Source: Acidimangrovimonas sediminis (GTDB lineage: Bacteria; Pseudomonadota; Alphaproteobacteria; Rhodobacterales; Rhodobacteraceae). Taken from it: a DNA stretch of 64,000 nt. A program made the position numbers and the translations under genes. The notes below the pieces were generated by a model. That model made no database searches. It was not told the origin of the DNA and saw only the letters and a program-made list of their open reading frames with translations. Where the stretch lies: contig NZ_PHSN01000017.1 of the NCBI RefSeq assembly GCF_002871005.1, positions 1-64,000 of the forward strand, given 5' to 3'. Shown piece by piece: positions 9,736 to 17,716 of this stretch; position 1 is the first letter of the stretch; every line of letters starts with the position of its first letter.

Positions 9736-10926
9736 TCAGACCGCCTTGCTGTTGCGGGCCTGCATCAACGCCATGATCATCGGCCCCGGAGAGAAGCTTC
9801 CCCCCGCCGCCTTCGAGGTCAGCGCGCGCAGGTAGCCGCCGGGATTGCGGATTTCCTCTGTCCGCTGAAGCATGGCCAGCACGGTGATTGCAGCATTCGT
9901 CGCCCCCATATGTTCTGCCGCTTCACGCCAGGCAGAAGGCGAGATCCCCATCATCGGGGCGATGAACTCCGCCCGGGCGATCAGCTCGGTCCAGTTGCGG
10001 ATCGGATCTGGCGAATATTCCCGTGCATCCGGACAGGCCTGAAGCACCAGCCAGAGAGGAAGCTTTGTCCCCCCATCCGGGGGCTCCGCCGTTTCCGCAT
10101 CCGGCGCCACCCCGGCCGCTTCTTCCATTTCTTTGGAAGATTCAGATTCTGTAAGAGGTTTGTTTGAATCTTGTTTGTGCCGCTCACTTTCGTCGGCATT
10201 GCCGCTCTTTTTTTCCGATTTTCCCTTTTGGATGAGGGTGTTGGCCTGTTCCCGCAGGTCGGTCGCCCGGGCATGAAGTGCCGCCAGGTCAGACAGGTCC
10301 ATCTTGCGGCGAAGATCGCGTGCCATGAGGGCACGGGCATCCATGAGGGCATCCCAGTTGCCCGGGACGGCCTCGCACCCGAACTCGGCCAGCTGCGCCA
10401 CGTCTCGCAGGATCAGCACGATCGCCTCGCGCAGGGCACGGCGGCGATCCTCGGCCTCGCGCGCGGCCTGGGCGGCCTGGGCGATCTCGGCCTCGCGCAG
10501 GAGAAGCGGGCGCAGGTCGAAGCCGAAGGCCACCTGCAGCGCATCCCCGCCCCTGCGGGCGTAGCGCTTGCCGTTGGGGCTGTCGTGCCGGATCACCAGC
10601 CCCGCGGCGACGAGGGCCGCCAGATGCCGGCGCAGGGTGCTTTCCGCCATGCCATGGGTACGCTCCGACAGCGCCCGATTCGACGGGAAGACGATCGAGC
10701 CGTCGCCCTCGGCCAGGGTGGGATGCGGGTGAAAGGACACCAGCGCGTTGAGCACGGCAAGATCGCGGTCGCTGACGGCAAAGGCCCCGCGGGCCAGCGT
10801 CAGATCGCGCATCACGGCCCACTTGTCACGGGCGGTATCGGGCAGCGGCGCATCGCGCATGGGCGCGTGCGCAAGATCCGTCGGACGCAGCGAGCGCCCG
10901 AACGGTGTCTGGGAAATGTGTTGCAT
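9736..10926 (-). CDS. repC: RepABC plasmid replication initiator RepC
   Basis: 396 residues beginning MQHISQTPFGRS, the standard RepC N-terminus; the longer frame to a TTG at 10989 is unlikely. Winged-helix DNA-binding sequence is seen at about residues 75-150 (FPSNRALSERTHGMAESTLRRHL, VIRHDSPNGKRYARRG). A charged, low-complexity linker follows at about residues 230-285 (KGKSEKKSGNADESERHKQD), then a C-terminal domain (NWTELIARAEFIAPMMGISPSAW). RepC is the sole initiator of repABC replicons and acts in cis at an AT-rich origin within its own gene. The linker-coding DNA is distinctly AT-rich here. It is separated from repB by a 229-bp control region. Confidence 0.95.
   Translation of the reverse strand: MQHISQTPFGRSLRPTDLAHAPMRDAPLPDTARDKWAVMRDLTLARGAFAVSDRDLAVLNALVSFHPHPTLAEGDGSIVFPSNRALSERTHGMAESTLRRHLAALVAAGLVIRHDSPNGKRYARRGGDALQVAFGFDLRPLLLREAEIAQAAQAAREAEDRRRALREAIVLILRDVAQLAEFGCEAVPGNWDALMDARALMARDLRRKMDLSDLAALHARATDLREQANTLIQKGKSEKKSGNADESERHKQDSNKPLTESESSKEMEEAAGVAPDAETAEPPDGGTKLPLWLVLQACPDAREYSPDPIRNWTELIARAEFIAPMMGISPSAWREAAEHMGATNAAITVLAMLQRTEEIRNPGGYLRALTSKAAGGSFSPGPMIMALMQARNSKAV
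10126..10236. other. Candidate replication origin: AT-rich stretch inside repC
   Basis: About 110 bp within repC with many A/T runs (TCTTTGGAAG, GGTTTGTTTGAATC, CTTTTTTTCCGA), in sharp contrast to the roughly 70% GC surroundings. In studied repABC plasmids oriV maps to an AT-rich region in the repC coding sequence, so this is the best candidate. The encoded residues are the flexible linker of RepC. Confidence 0.6.
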
Positions 10927-10974
10927 GTCATCCGTCACGAAGACGCGAAAGATCGCTCCGCGGACATGGCGGTT

Positions 10975-10990
10975 GTTGACAGGAGTCAAC
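10975..10990. promoter_or_regulatory. parS-type 16-bp palindrome for RepB
   Basis: GTTGACAGGAGTCAAC is a perfect 6-bp inverted repeat around AGGA. It fits the GTT-N10-AAC form of repABC partition sites, although the central GC of the usual consensus is GG here. It lies in the repB-repC gap, 49 bp upstream of the repC start, a location used by several repABC plasmids. RepB would bind it and RepA would drive segregation. Confidence 0.75.
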
Positions 10991-11005
10991 TGATGGGGAT
11001 ACGTT
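10976..11005 (+). promoter_or_regulatory. Candidate ctRNA promoter in the repB-repC gap
   Basis: TTGACA (10976-10981), an 18-bp spacer and TACGTT (11000-11005) on the strand opposite repABC. Counter-transcribed RNAs that repress repC are made from exactly this gap in repABC plasmids. The -35 element lies inside the parS-like palindrome. Confidence 0.5.
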
Positions 11006-11011
11006 CAGAGT

Positions 11012-11098
11012 GCGAGAAAGAACGGGCCCTTCGGGATGTCATGTCCTGGGGGGTCTTTTCTTGTCCGGGTCGTGCCTCCTGTTTTTTGTTGCTCTGCT
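11012..11098 (+). ncRNA. Candidate counter-transcribed RNA (incompatibility RNA)
   Basis: The transcript is predicted only from the promoter at 10976-11005 and a T6 run at 11092-11097. The T-run is preceded by an imperfect stem (CTGGGGG near 11046 with CCTCCTG near 11085, including one U-U mismatch and one G-U pair). Small antisense RNAs that control RepC synthesis are found at this spot in repABC replicons. The ends are approximate and the terminator is not convincing by eye. Confidence 0.4.
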
Positions 11099-11108
11099 CT
11101 TGTCATTC

Positions 11109-11185
11109 CCCGCTTTTGCGGGCGAATTCACTGCCCGCAAAGGCGGGAAAACTCCTCATTGCCCGCCGTTGCGGGAAAACTCCTC
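11109..11185. repeat. Three iterated CCCGC-N4-GCGGG hairpins
   Basis: Perfect 5-bp stems at 11109-11122, 11134-11147 and 11162-11175. The last two are each followed by AAAACTCCTC, so GCGGGAAAACTCCTC occurs at 11143-11157 and 11171-11185, 28 bp apart. The third unit encodes the C-terminus of RepB; the others are non-coding, diverging copies of it just past the stop codon. Confidence 0.75.
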
Positions 11186-12064
11186 GTGCAGCCGCGCCAT
11201 GTTCCGGCGCAGCCAGTCGGCGAACCTGTCGTCATGAAAGGTCATCACCGGTTTGCCGCCGCGCCGCGCCGCATCGGCCAGCGCGGTGCCGTCTTCGCGC
11301 GTGATCGTCTCCGCCGGGCGGTTGGCCTTCTGCGGCGCAAGCGCGTCGAACACCGCCTGGAACCTTGCGTCGCTATCGTCGCCTACGGCCAGCGAGATCA
11401 CCTTGTCCAGCGGATGCGCCGCGATCCGGCGCGCCAGCGCCAGCCAGCGGTCGCGCCCGGCCGAGGGCGCGGCACCAATCGACAGGATCACCGGCTCGGG
11501 CACTTCCTTGGTCACCGCAAGCATCCGGCTGACAACCGTCTTGTCGACGTGCAGCGCGTCGCAGATCACCTTGCGGTCAAAGCCGCCCTCGACCATCTGC
11601 CGGGCGAAGTTCGCCTTCTCGATGAAGCTGAGATCCTTGCGGGCGGCGTTCTCCTGCCCCTGCGCCACCACCAGCGACCGGTCGTCGAGGTCGCGCACCA
11701 TGGCCCGAACCGGTACGCCCAGCCGCTTCATCGCGGCCACGCGGCGGCGGCCGTAGACGATCTCGTACCGGCCTTCGACATTCGGCGAATGGCGCAGCAT
11801 GACGGGGACCTGCTGGCCGTATTCGCGCAGGCTTTCCATCAGCTCGGCGATGCCGGCCTCGTCCTCGTCCAGCCGGTCCTTGAGGCCCGCGTCGTCGATC
11901 ATGTCCGCCGGGACCTCGGCGATCGCGCGGGTGCGCAGGTCGGCCAGCGACTGGCTGACCGCGCCGATCGCGCCGCTCTGGCGCCGCGGCTGGGCCGGCG
12001 CGAGGGGCGGGGCGTCCTCGCCCCCCGCCTTCATCAGCCCTTCGAGCAAATTCTTCCGTGCCAT
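11156..12064 (-). CDS. repB: RepABC partition protein RepB (ParB family)
   Basis: 302 residues. The N-terminus MARKNLLEGLM is the usual RepB start, and the ATG shares one base with the repA stop. The ParB nuclease/CTPase-like core is seen at about residues 60-140 (YEIVYGRRRVAAMKRLG, VRAMVRDLDDRSLVVAQGQENAARKDLSFIEKANFA). A helix-turn-helix follows (KVICDALHVDKTVVSRMLAV). It binds parS and works with RepA in segregation and in repression of the operon. The C-terminus (EEFSRNGGQ) is encoded by the third of three small hairpin repeats that run on past the stop. It is full-length. Confidence 0.95.
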   Translation of the reverse strand: MARKNLLEGLMKAGGEDAPPLAPAQPRRQSGAIGAVSQSLADLRTRAIAEVPADMIDDAGLKDRLDEDEAGIAELMESLREYGQQVPVMLRHSPNVEGRYEIVYGRRRVAAMKRLGVPVRAMVRDLDDRSLVVAQGQENAARKDLSFIEKANFARQMVEGGFDRKVICDALHVDKTVVSRMLAVTKEVPEPVILSIGAAPSAGRDRWLALARRIAAHPLDKVISLAVGDDSDARFQAVFDALAPQKANRPAETITREDGTALADAARRGGKPVMTFHDDRFADWLRRNMARLHEEFSRNGGQ

Positions 12065-13236
12065 CAGCGCCCCCATGCCTTCTGGATAAGCTCCTCGATC
12101 TCGCCATTGACAGCATTCAGGCTCTCAATGGCGCGTTCATAGGTCGAGCGGGTGAATTGCGCTTTCTCAACTTCGTAGAGGGTCTGCTTGGTGATGCCCG
12201 CATCCGAGATCGCGGTGGATTTCAGCGCGGGGTGGTTCAGCACATGTTCCCCGAACATGGAGCGCATGAAGCTCACCATCTGGTTCTGCGGCCCGTCGCC
12301 CGGCTCGTACCGGGTGACGAGGTAGCGCAGCCAGTCGTAGGACATGTCGCCCCCGGCATCGGCCACCACGCCCAGAAGGTTCGAGGTCATCAGGAGGAAC
12401 TGGCACATCGACATGACGTCGAGCATCTGCGGATGCACCGTCACCAGCACCGCCGTCGCCGCCGACAGCGCCGACATGGTGAGAAAGCCAAGCTGCGGCG
12501 GGCAGTCGATCACCACCACGTCGTAATCGGCCTCGACCGGCCCCAGCGCCTCGCCCACGCGGGTGAAGAACAGTTCGCGATTGCCCTGCGCCAGCATCCG
12601 CGGGGTGTCGTGCTCGAACTCCATGAGGTCGAGGTTGCCCGGCACGATGTCGAGGTTGGTGAAATAGGTCTTCTGGATGACGGAGCTGAGCGGCACCGGG
12701 TCGTCGTAGCGGATCGCATCGTAGAGGGTGCCGCCGTCGAGCAGGTCGAATTCCGGCTGGAACCCGTGCAGCGCCGAGAACGAGGCCTGGGGGTCGAGGT
12801 CGATCCCCAGCACGCGGTAGCCGTCAAGCGCCAGCTTCTGCGCAAGGTGCGCCGCGGTCGTGGTCTTGCCCGACCCGCCCTTGAAGTTGATGACCGAGAT
12901 CACCTGAAGATGGTCGCCCGGATGCCGCCCGGGCAGGTAGGTGCCCGGCGTCTTGGCGCCCTTCTCCAGCATCTCGCGCAGCGCCTGGATATCCTCGGGG
13001 GAATAGAGCCGGCGGCCGCCGTTGCGGATCTCGGGCTCCGGCCCGCGGCCGTCGAGGTGCAGCTTGCGCAGGTAGGCATCCTTCACGCCCAGAAGCTGCG
13101 CCACCTCGCCGCTGGTGAACTTGCGCAGCGTGCGTCGGGTGTCCGGCGGGAACAGCGCGCGGCGATGTTCCTGTAGCTGTTCCGACAGCCGTGCAGCATG
13201 CTGCCCGACGATCTGGTCGATTCTGTTCTGGCCCAC
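12064..13236 (-). CDS. repA: RepABC partition ATPase RepA (ParA family)
   Basis: 390 residues from a GTG at 13236 (GAGGG upstream); the frame extends to a TTG at 13380, but family members start near SEQLQEHRRALFPP, so the shorter form is preferred. A MerR-like N-terminal HTH (FTSGEVAQLLGVKDAYLRKLHLD-type sequence, about residues 40-62) is followed by the deviant Walker A KGGSGKTT (119-126) and Walker B VVVIDCPPQLG. RepA drives plasmid partition and, with RepB, represses its own promoter. It heads the repA-repB-repC operon with overlapping stop/start codons to repB. Confidence 0.95.
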   Translation of the reverse strand: MGQNRIDQIVGQHAARLSEQLQEHRRALFPPDTRRTLRKFTSGEVAQLLGVKDAYLRKLHLDGRGPEPEIRNGGRRLYSPEDIQALREMLEKGAKTPGTYLPGRHPGDHLQVISVINFKGGSGKTTTAAHLAQKLALDGYRVLGIDLDPQASFSALHGFQPEFDLLDGGTLYDAIRYDDPVPLSSVIQKTYFTNLDIVPGNLDLMEFEHDTPRMLAQGNRELFFTRVGEALGPVEADYDVVVIDCPPQLGFLTMSALSAATAVLVTVHPQMLDVMSMCQFLLMTSNLLGVVADAGGDMSYDWLRYLVTRYEPGDGPQNQMVSFMRSMFGEHVLNHPALKSTAISDAGITKQTLYEVEKAQFTRSTYERAIESLNAVNGEIEELIQKAWGR

Positions 13237-13305
13237 TCGCTCAACTGCCCTCTTTGCCGAAGCGTTTGTTACGCTTTTCGTCGTCTCATTCGCCTTTTTC
13301 CGTAT

Positions 13306-13334
13306 TATTGGCCAGCAGAAAACGAGTCGTGCAA
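13306..13334 (-). promoter_or_regulatory. Candidate repABC promoter
   Basis: On the minus strand TTGCAC (13334-13329) is followed 17 bp later by CCAATA and overlapping AATAAT (13311-13304), about 70 bp upstream of the repA GTG. It is the only AT-rich stretch in the 263-bp gap. Two direct copies of CGACTCGGA (13457 and 13472) lie further upstream and might be regulator sites. Confidence 0.35.
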
Positions 13335-13499
13335 GACTTTTCTGTCGCCCGGCGCCCCTGAACCCCCGGAAATGTCCCAATATCTAGTGGATCGGGCGGG
13401 TTTCTGCCCCCATCGGCGGGCAAATCCCGCCCTGCCCTTGCGCACCCGGGGACGGCCGACTCGGAAGTTGTCGACTCGGACGCGGTCGGTCGGGGGCGC

Positions 13500-14111
13500 T
13501 CAGGTCCCCTCCGCGGCGCCGGAGTGCATGTTCTGGACCTCGGTGCAGATGCAGATGATTTCCGCGTCTTCCTCGCCCGCGCGGATGTAGGCATGTCCCA
13601 TCGTGCTGTCGAGGTAGACGCCGTCGCCCTTCTTCAGGGTCAGGGGTTCGTAGAATTCGGTATGCACCACGACCTGGCCCTCGAGGACGTAGAGGAATTC
13701 CTCTCCGCCGTGGCGCATGAGGTCGCCGAACTCGCTGATTGAGCCGGATTTGACCTTTGCGATGATCGGGATGATGAACTTGTTCTTCACCTCGGGGCAG
13801 AGGTAGAGATAGTCGTAATTTGGCGTGCTGATCAGCGCCCCCTCGCCCGCCGGTGCATGCGAAAAGCGGCTGTTGGGCATGTTCGGGCGCGTCCCCCCCT
13901 CGTCCGCGCCGGTCACCAGATCGCCGATCGACACCTCCAGCCCGTCGCAGAGCTTCAGGATCACGTCGAGCGTCGGCGAGAGCATCCCGTTCTCGATCTT
14001 CGAGATCGAGGAGACCGAGACGGCGGACCGCGCCGACAGGTCGACAAGGGTCAGCCCCGCCCCCTTTCGCAGGGCCTTCAGGCGTTTTCCGATCTCGCTC
14101 TTGTGGGACAT
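13500..14111 (-). CDS. XRE-cupin transcription regulator
   Basis: 203 residues. An N-terminal XRE-type HTH occupies about residues 5-60 (GKRLKALRKGAGLTLVDLS, VSVSSISKIENGMLSPTLD). A C-terminal cupin barrel occupies about residues 110-190 (HGGEEFLYVLEGQVVVH, LKKGDGVYLDSTMGHAYI). Such regulators sense a small metabolite in the cupin and often control divergent amino-acid or amine catabolism. GAGGAG lies 5 nt upstream of the ATG. It is divergent from the FAD oxidase/TRAP operon, with a long AT-rich inverted repeat between them, so it probably controls both directions. Confidence 0.88.
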   Translation of the reverse strand: MSHKSEIGKRLKALRKGAGLTLVDLSARSAVSVSSISKIENGMLSPTLDVILKLCDGLEVSIGDLVTGADEGGTRPNMPNSRFSHAPAGEGALISTPNYDYLYLCPEVKNKFIIPIIAKVKSGSISEFGDLMRHGGEEFLYVLEGQVVVHTEFYEPLTLKKGDGVYLDSTMGHAYIRAGEEDAEIICICTEVQNMHSGAAEGT

Positions 14112-14178
14112 ACCGGCTCCTCGAAAATTGGTCGCGGCCCCTTTTGCACACAAATGAAGCGCGACATAGCGAAAACTA

Positions 14179-14210
14179 CAAGCAATTTTCGTATTAGAAA
14201 ATTTTGCTTG
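14179..14210. promoter_or_regulatory. AT-rich inverted repeat, likely operator of the XRE-cupin regulator
   Basis: CAAGCAATTTTC (14179-14190) and GAAAATTTTGCTTG (14197-14210) form an imperfect inverted repeat differing by a 2-base gap. It lies mid-way between the divergent regulator and oxidase genes, in strikingly AT-rich DNA, where promoters for both would lie. Confidence 0.55.
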
Positions 14211-14268
14211 AGCGGAAAAAAGAATCGCGCAAAGCTCCGCCTCGGTAACAATGCGGAGACAAGCCAGG

Positions 14269-15414
14269 ATGCCGACAGACGAGGTGTGCAAAGCCGAGAT
14301 CGCGGTGATCGGTGCTGGAATTGCCGGGGCGTCGGTCGCGGCGGAACTTGCCCCGCACGCCGCCGTCGTGCTGCTGGAGCAGGAGGATCTGCCGGGCTAC
14401 CATGCAACCGGGCGGTCGGCCGCGGTATTCGCGCCCTGCTACGGCCCGGCGCCGATCCGCGAACTTACCCGTGCCTCACGCCGCTTCTTCGAACATCCGC
14501 CCGAAGGTTTCGCGCAGGCGCCGCTGTTCTCGCCCCGCCCGATTCTGATGATCGCCCGGGCCGACCAGCGCGCCGCGCTGGAGGCACTGGTCGCGACGGT
14601 CTCGGCCGAGACCGAGGTATCGCGGCTGACGGGCGATGCGCTCAGGGCGTGCCAGCCCCTCCTGCGCGACGGCTATGCCAGCGAGGGAATGCTCGACACG
14701 CTGGGACAGGATATCGACGTGCATGCGCTGCACCAGGGCTACCTGCGCCTGTTCCGCGCCGCGGGCGGGCGGCTTGCGACGCGCGCGCCGGTCACCGCGA
14801 TGGCCCGCGAGGGCGCGATCTGGCGGCTGGAAACCCCTGCCCTGACGATCGAAGCGCCGCTGGTCGTGAACGCGGCGGGGGCCTGGGCGGGCGAGGTGGG
14901 CGCGCTGGCCGGTGCCGAGGCGATCGCCCTGGTGCCGAAGCGGCGCACCGCGGCGATGATCGCCGATCACCCCGGCCTGAAGACCGGCCACCTGCCCATC
15001 ACCATCGACGTGGACGAGGAATTCTACCTCAAGCCCGATGCCGGCCGTCTGCTGATCTCGCCCGCGGACGCAACGCCGTCGCCCGCCTGCGACATCCAGC
15101 CCGAGGAGCTCGACATCGCGATCTGCGCCGACCGCATCATGACCGCCTTCGACCTTGAGATCCGGCGGATCGAACGCAAGTGGGCGGGGCTGCGCACCTT
15201 CGCCGCCGACGGATCGCCGGTGGTGGGCTTTTCCGCCGCGGCGCCCGGGTTCTTCTGGCTGGCCGGACAGGGCGGCTATGGCATCCAGACGGCACCAGCC
15301 CTTGCGAAATACGTCGCAGCGACGATCCTCGGCCGCCCGGCCCCGCCCGAGATCGGCGACGAGGGCTTCACCGGTGCGGGCGTCGCCCCGGCGCGGCCGG
15401 AGCTGGCGGCATGA
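14269..15414 (+). CDS. FAD-dependent amine/D-amino acid oxidoreductase (DadA/glycine oxidase-like)
   Basis: 381 residues. An N-terminal Rossmann motif GAGIAG (15-20) and a C-terminal FAD-contacting segment (FFWLAGQGGYGIQTAPALAK) define the DAO family. The product is probably a D-amino acid or N-substituted glycine dehydrogenase/oxidase producing an imine and then a 2-oxo acid. The ATG at 14269 has GGAG 10 nt upstream; an ATG at 14251 would add six residues. It overlaps the TRAP large-subunit gene by 4 bp (ATGA), which ties the enzyme to the transported substrate. The exact substrate cannot be told from sequence. Confidence 0.85.
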   Translation: MPTDEVCKAEIAVIGAGIAGASVAAELAPHAAVVLLEQEDLPGYHATGRSAAVFAPCYGPAPIRELTRASRRFFEHPPEGFAQAPLFSPRPILMIARADQRAALEALVATVSAETEVSRLTGDALRACQPLLRDGYASEGMLDTLGQDIDVHALHQGYLRLFRAAGGRLATRAPVTAMAREGAIWRLETPALTIEAPLVVNAAGAWAGEVGALAGAEAIALVPKRRTAAMIADHPGLKTGHLPITIDVDEEFYLKPDAGRLLISPADATPSPACDIQPEELDIAICADRIMTAFDLEIRRIERKWAGLRTFAADGSPVVGFSAAAPGFFWLAGQGGYGIQTAPALAKYVAATILGRPAPPEIGDEGFTGAGVAPARPELAA

Positions 15415-16694
15415 TCTGGCTGGTCCCGCTCGGCGCCATCCTGTTTCTCGGCTCGGGCCTTGCCCTTGCCTACGTGATCGGCGCCGCCGCGATCCTCGCC
15501 TTCATCGCGACCGAACACAGCCGCTTTCTCGCGGTGATGCCGCAGAAGATCTTTTCCAACATCTCGGTCTTCTCGCTGCTGGCGATGCCGCTGTTCATCC
15601 TGACCGGCGAGGTGATGAACCGGGGCGGGGCGACGCGGGCGCTGATCAACTTCTCCATGGCGCTGATCGGGCGGCTCCCCGGGGGGCTGGGGCATGTCAA
15701 CGTGATGACTTCGGTCTTCTTCGCCGGGATCTCGGGTTCGGCCGTGGCGGATGCGGCGGCGCTGTCGAACACGCTGGTGCCGGCGATGCGCGAGAAGGGA
15801 TATTCCGGCGCCTATGCCGGGGCGCTGACCGCGGCCTCGTCGATCATCGGGCCGATCGTGCCGCCCTCGATCATCCTGATCTTCTACGGTGCCCTGATGC
15901 AGACCTCTGTCGCGGCGCTGTTCGTGGCAGGGATCCTGCCGGGGCTGGTGCTGGCGCTGGCGCTGTTCGCGGTCAATGCACTCTATGCCTGGCGCGAGGG
16001 GCATCCCCGCGTCGCCAAGGGCGAGTCGCCCCCGCTCCTGCCCGCGCTGGGAACCGCGCTGCCGGCGCTCTGCCTGCCGGTGATCATCGTCGGCGGCATC
16101 GTCTTCGGCTGGATGACCCCGACCGAGGCCGCCGCCGTCGCGGTGATCGCCTCGGGCCTTGTCGCGTGGTTCTACGACGGGCTGGCCCCGCACGACATCT
16201 GGGAAAGCCTGAGCCGGACAGCAGTGCTGACCGGGTCGATCTTCATGATCCTCTGCGCGGTCTCGGCCTTCGGCTACCTGGCCGGGCTGCAGCAGATCCC
16301 GCAGATGCTGGCCGCGCTGGTCACCCGGCTGGGGCTGAGCCCGGTCGAGTACCTGATCATGATGAACGTGGTGTTCATCCTGGCGGGGATGGTGCTGGAC
16401 GTGACCGTGGCGCTGGCGCTGCTGGTGCCGCTCCTGGCCCCGGTCGCGCTGGCCAACGGGGCGGACCCGGTGCACCTGGGCATCGTGATCTGCTTCAACC
16501 TGTCGATCGGCCTTGTCTCGCCGCCGCTCGGCGGGTCGCTCCTCATCGTCTCGACCGTGACCGGCGTCCGCTACTGGGAGCTTGCCCGCAAGGTCATCCC
16601 CTTCGTGATCGTCGAAATCGCGGTGCTCGCCCTGCTGGTCGCCGCGCCGGCGATCAGCCTTGCGCTGCCCCGTGCGATGGGGCTCTGGCACTGA
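15411..16694 (+). CDS. TRAP transporter large membrane subunit (DctM type)
   Basis: 427 residues with about 12 hydrophobic helices. TRAP-M hallmarks include AMPLFILTGEVMNRGG, FFAGISGSAVADAAAL, SSIIGPIVPPSIILIFYG and SIGLVSPPLGGSLLI. It is the Na+-coupled translocation subunit in the inner membrane and works with the DctQ and DctP proteins encoded just downstream. The gene order M-P-Q is unusual (P-Q-M is common). The ATG overlaps the oxidase stop, and no independent ribosome site is evident, implying coupling. Confidence 0.93.
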   Translation: MIWLVPLGAILFLGSGLALAYVIGAAAILAFIATEHSRFLAVMPQKIFSNISVFSLLAMPLFILTGEVMNRGGATRALINFSMALIGRLPGGLGHVNVMTSVFFAGISGSAVADAAALSNTLVPAMREKGYSGAYAGALTAASSIIGPIVPPSIILIFYGALMQTSVAALFVAGILPGLVLALALFAVNALYAWREGHPRVAKGESPPLLPALGTALPALCLPVIIVGGIVFGWMTPTEAAAVAVIASGLVAWFYDGLAPHDIWESLSRTAVLTGSIFMILCAVSAFGYLAGLQQIPQMLAALVTRLGLSPVEYLIMMNVVFILAGMVLDVTVALALLVPLLAPVALANGADPVHLGIVICFNLSIGLVSPPLGGSLLIVSTVTGVRYWELARKVIPFVIVEIAVLALLVAAPAISLALPRAMGLWH

Positions 16695-16735
16695 CCCAAA
16701 ACACAAAGAATGAACCAACAGAGGAAGGAAACAAG

Positions 16736-17716
16736 ATGAAGCTCATGCCCACCCTGGCCGTGCCACTGGTCGCAGCGCTTGCCCTTCTGGCCGCGCTGCC
16801 GGCCCGGGCCGAGGTCAAGGTTGCCCTCGACTCGCCGCCGGACATGAAACAATCGGGCACCTATGTCTGGGCCCATACCTTCAGCGACTACCTCAACAGT
16901 CACGGCGTGAAGGCGACGGAATACCCGCGCAATTCGCTGGGCGAGGAATCCGAGCGTCTCGATCAGGTCAGCACCGGGGTGCTGGAGGTGTCGATGTCCG
17001 ACGCGCAATCGGCAGGGCGGCTGGACGGCACGATCTACGGCGCGATGATGCCGTTCTTCCTCAAGGGGCCGGAACAGCTCGACGAGGCGCTCTACAAGGG
17101 CGGGATGCTCAAGCGGATCAACGCGGGCACCACGCCGCACGGGGTGCGGGTGCTCGACCTCGTGCACCTTGGTCTTGCCTCGGGGATCTTCACGACCAAG
17201 GTGCCGGTGCGCAGCTTCGCCGATTTCTCCAAGGTGCGGATGCGGGCGCTGGACAAGGTGCAGCTGGCCACCTTCGCCGCCTGGGGCGGGACCGGCACGG
17301 TGGTGTCGTGGTCCGAGGTGCCGAACGCCCTTCAGACCGGGGTCGCGGGGGGCTACATCAACCCGCCCTTCGTGCCGCTGCTCTATGGCCACACCGCCTT
17401 CATCAAGTATTTCACCGATCTCAAGATCGCGCCGTCGATCCGCATCGCCATTGCCTCCGAGGATTGGTACGAGGGGCTGAGCGACGACCAGCGCAAGATC
17501 GTCGATCAGGCGACCGAGGCGGCGCACAAGGCCAACCGCGACTGGCTGGCGGGCCGGGCGCACGTGCTCAAGGACCTCGAGGCCGCGGGCATCACGGTGA
17601 TCGAACCCAGCCCCGAGGAGCGGCAGAAGTTCCGCGACGCCTCCGAGCAGATCTACGAGAAGGTGGAGATGCCCAAGGGGGCGCTGGCCGCGTGGAAGGC
17701 GGCGATCGCGCAATGA
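16736..17716 (+). CDS. TRAP transporter periplasmic substrate-binding protein (DctP type)
   Basis: 326 residues. Signal peptide 1-25 (MKLMPTLAVPLVAALALLAA then ARAE). The DctP fold is shown by YPRNSLGEESERLDQVSTG, the LVHLGLASGIFTTKVPV region with the helix after it, the ligand arginine region KVRMRALDK, and the GVAGGYINPPF loop. It delivers substrate to the DctQM permease. AGGAAGGAA lies just upstream of the ATG. The 41-bp gap from the DctM gene contains nothing else. The ligand is unknown but must suit the FAD oxidase and amidohydrolases of the operon. Confidence 0.92.
   Translation: MKLMPTLAVPLVAALALLAALPARAEVKVALDSPPDMKQSGTYVWAHTFSDYLNSHGVKATEYPRNSLGEESERLDQVSTGVLEVSMSDAQSAGRLDGTIYGAMMPFFLKGPEQLDEALYKGGMLKRINAGTTPHGVRVLDLVHLGLASGIFTTKVPVRSFADFSKVRMRALDKVQLATFAAWGGTGTVVSWSEVPNALQTGVAGGYINPPFVPLLYGHTAFIKYFTDLKIAPSIRIAIASEDWYEGLSDDQRKIVDQATEAAHKANRDWLAGRAHVLKDLEAAGITVIEPSPEERQKFRDASEQIYEKVEMPKGALAAWKAAIAQ

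Noticed and set aside
11109-11175. The hairpin series as intrinsic terminators of the antisense RNA or repB
   Set aside because: None is followed by a T-run on either strand, so a role as classical terminators is not supported.
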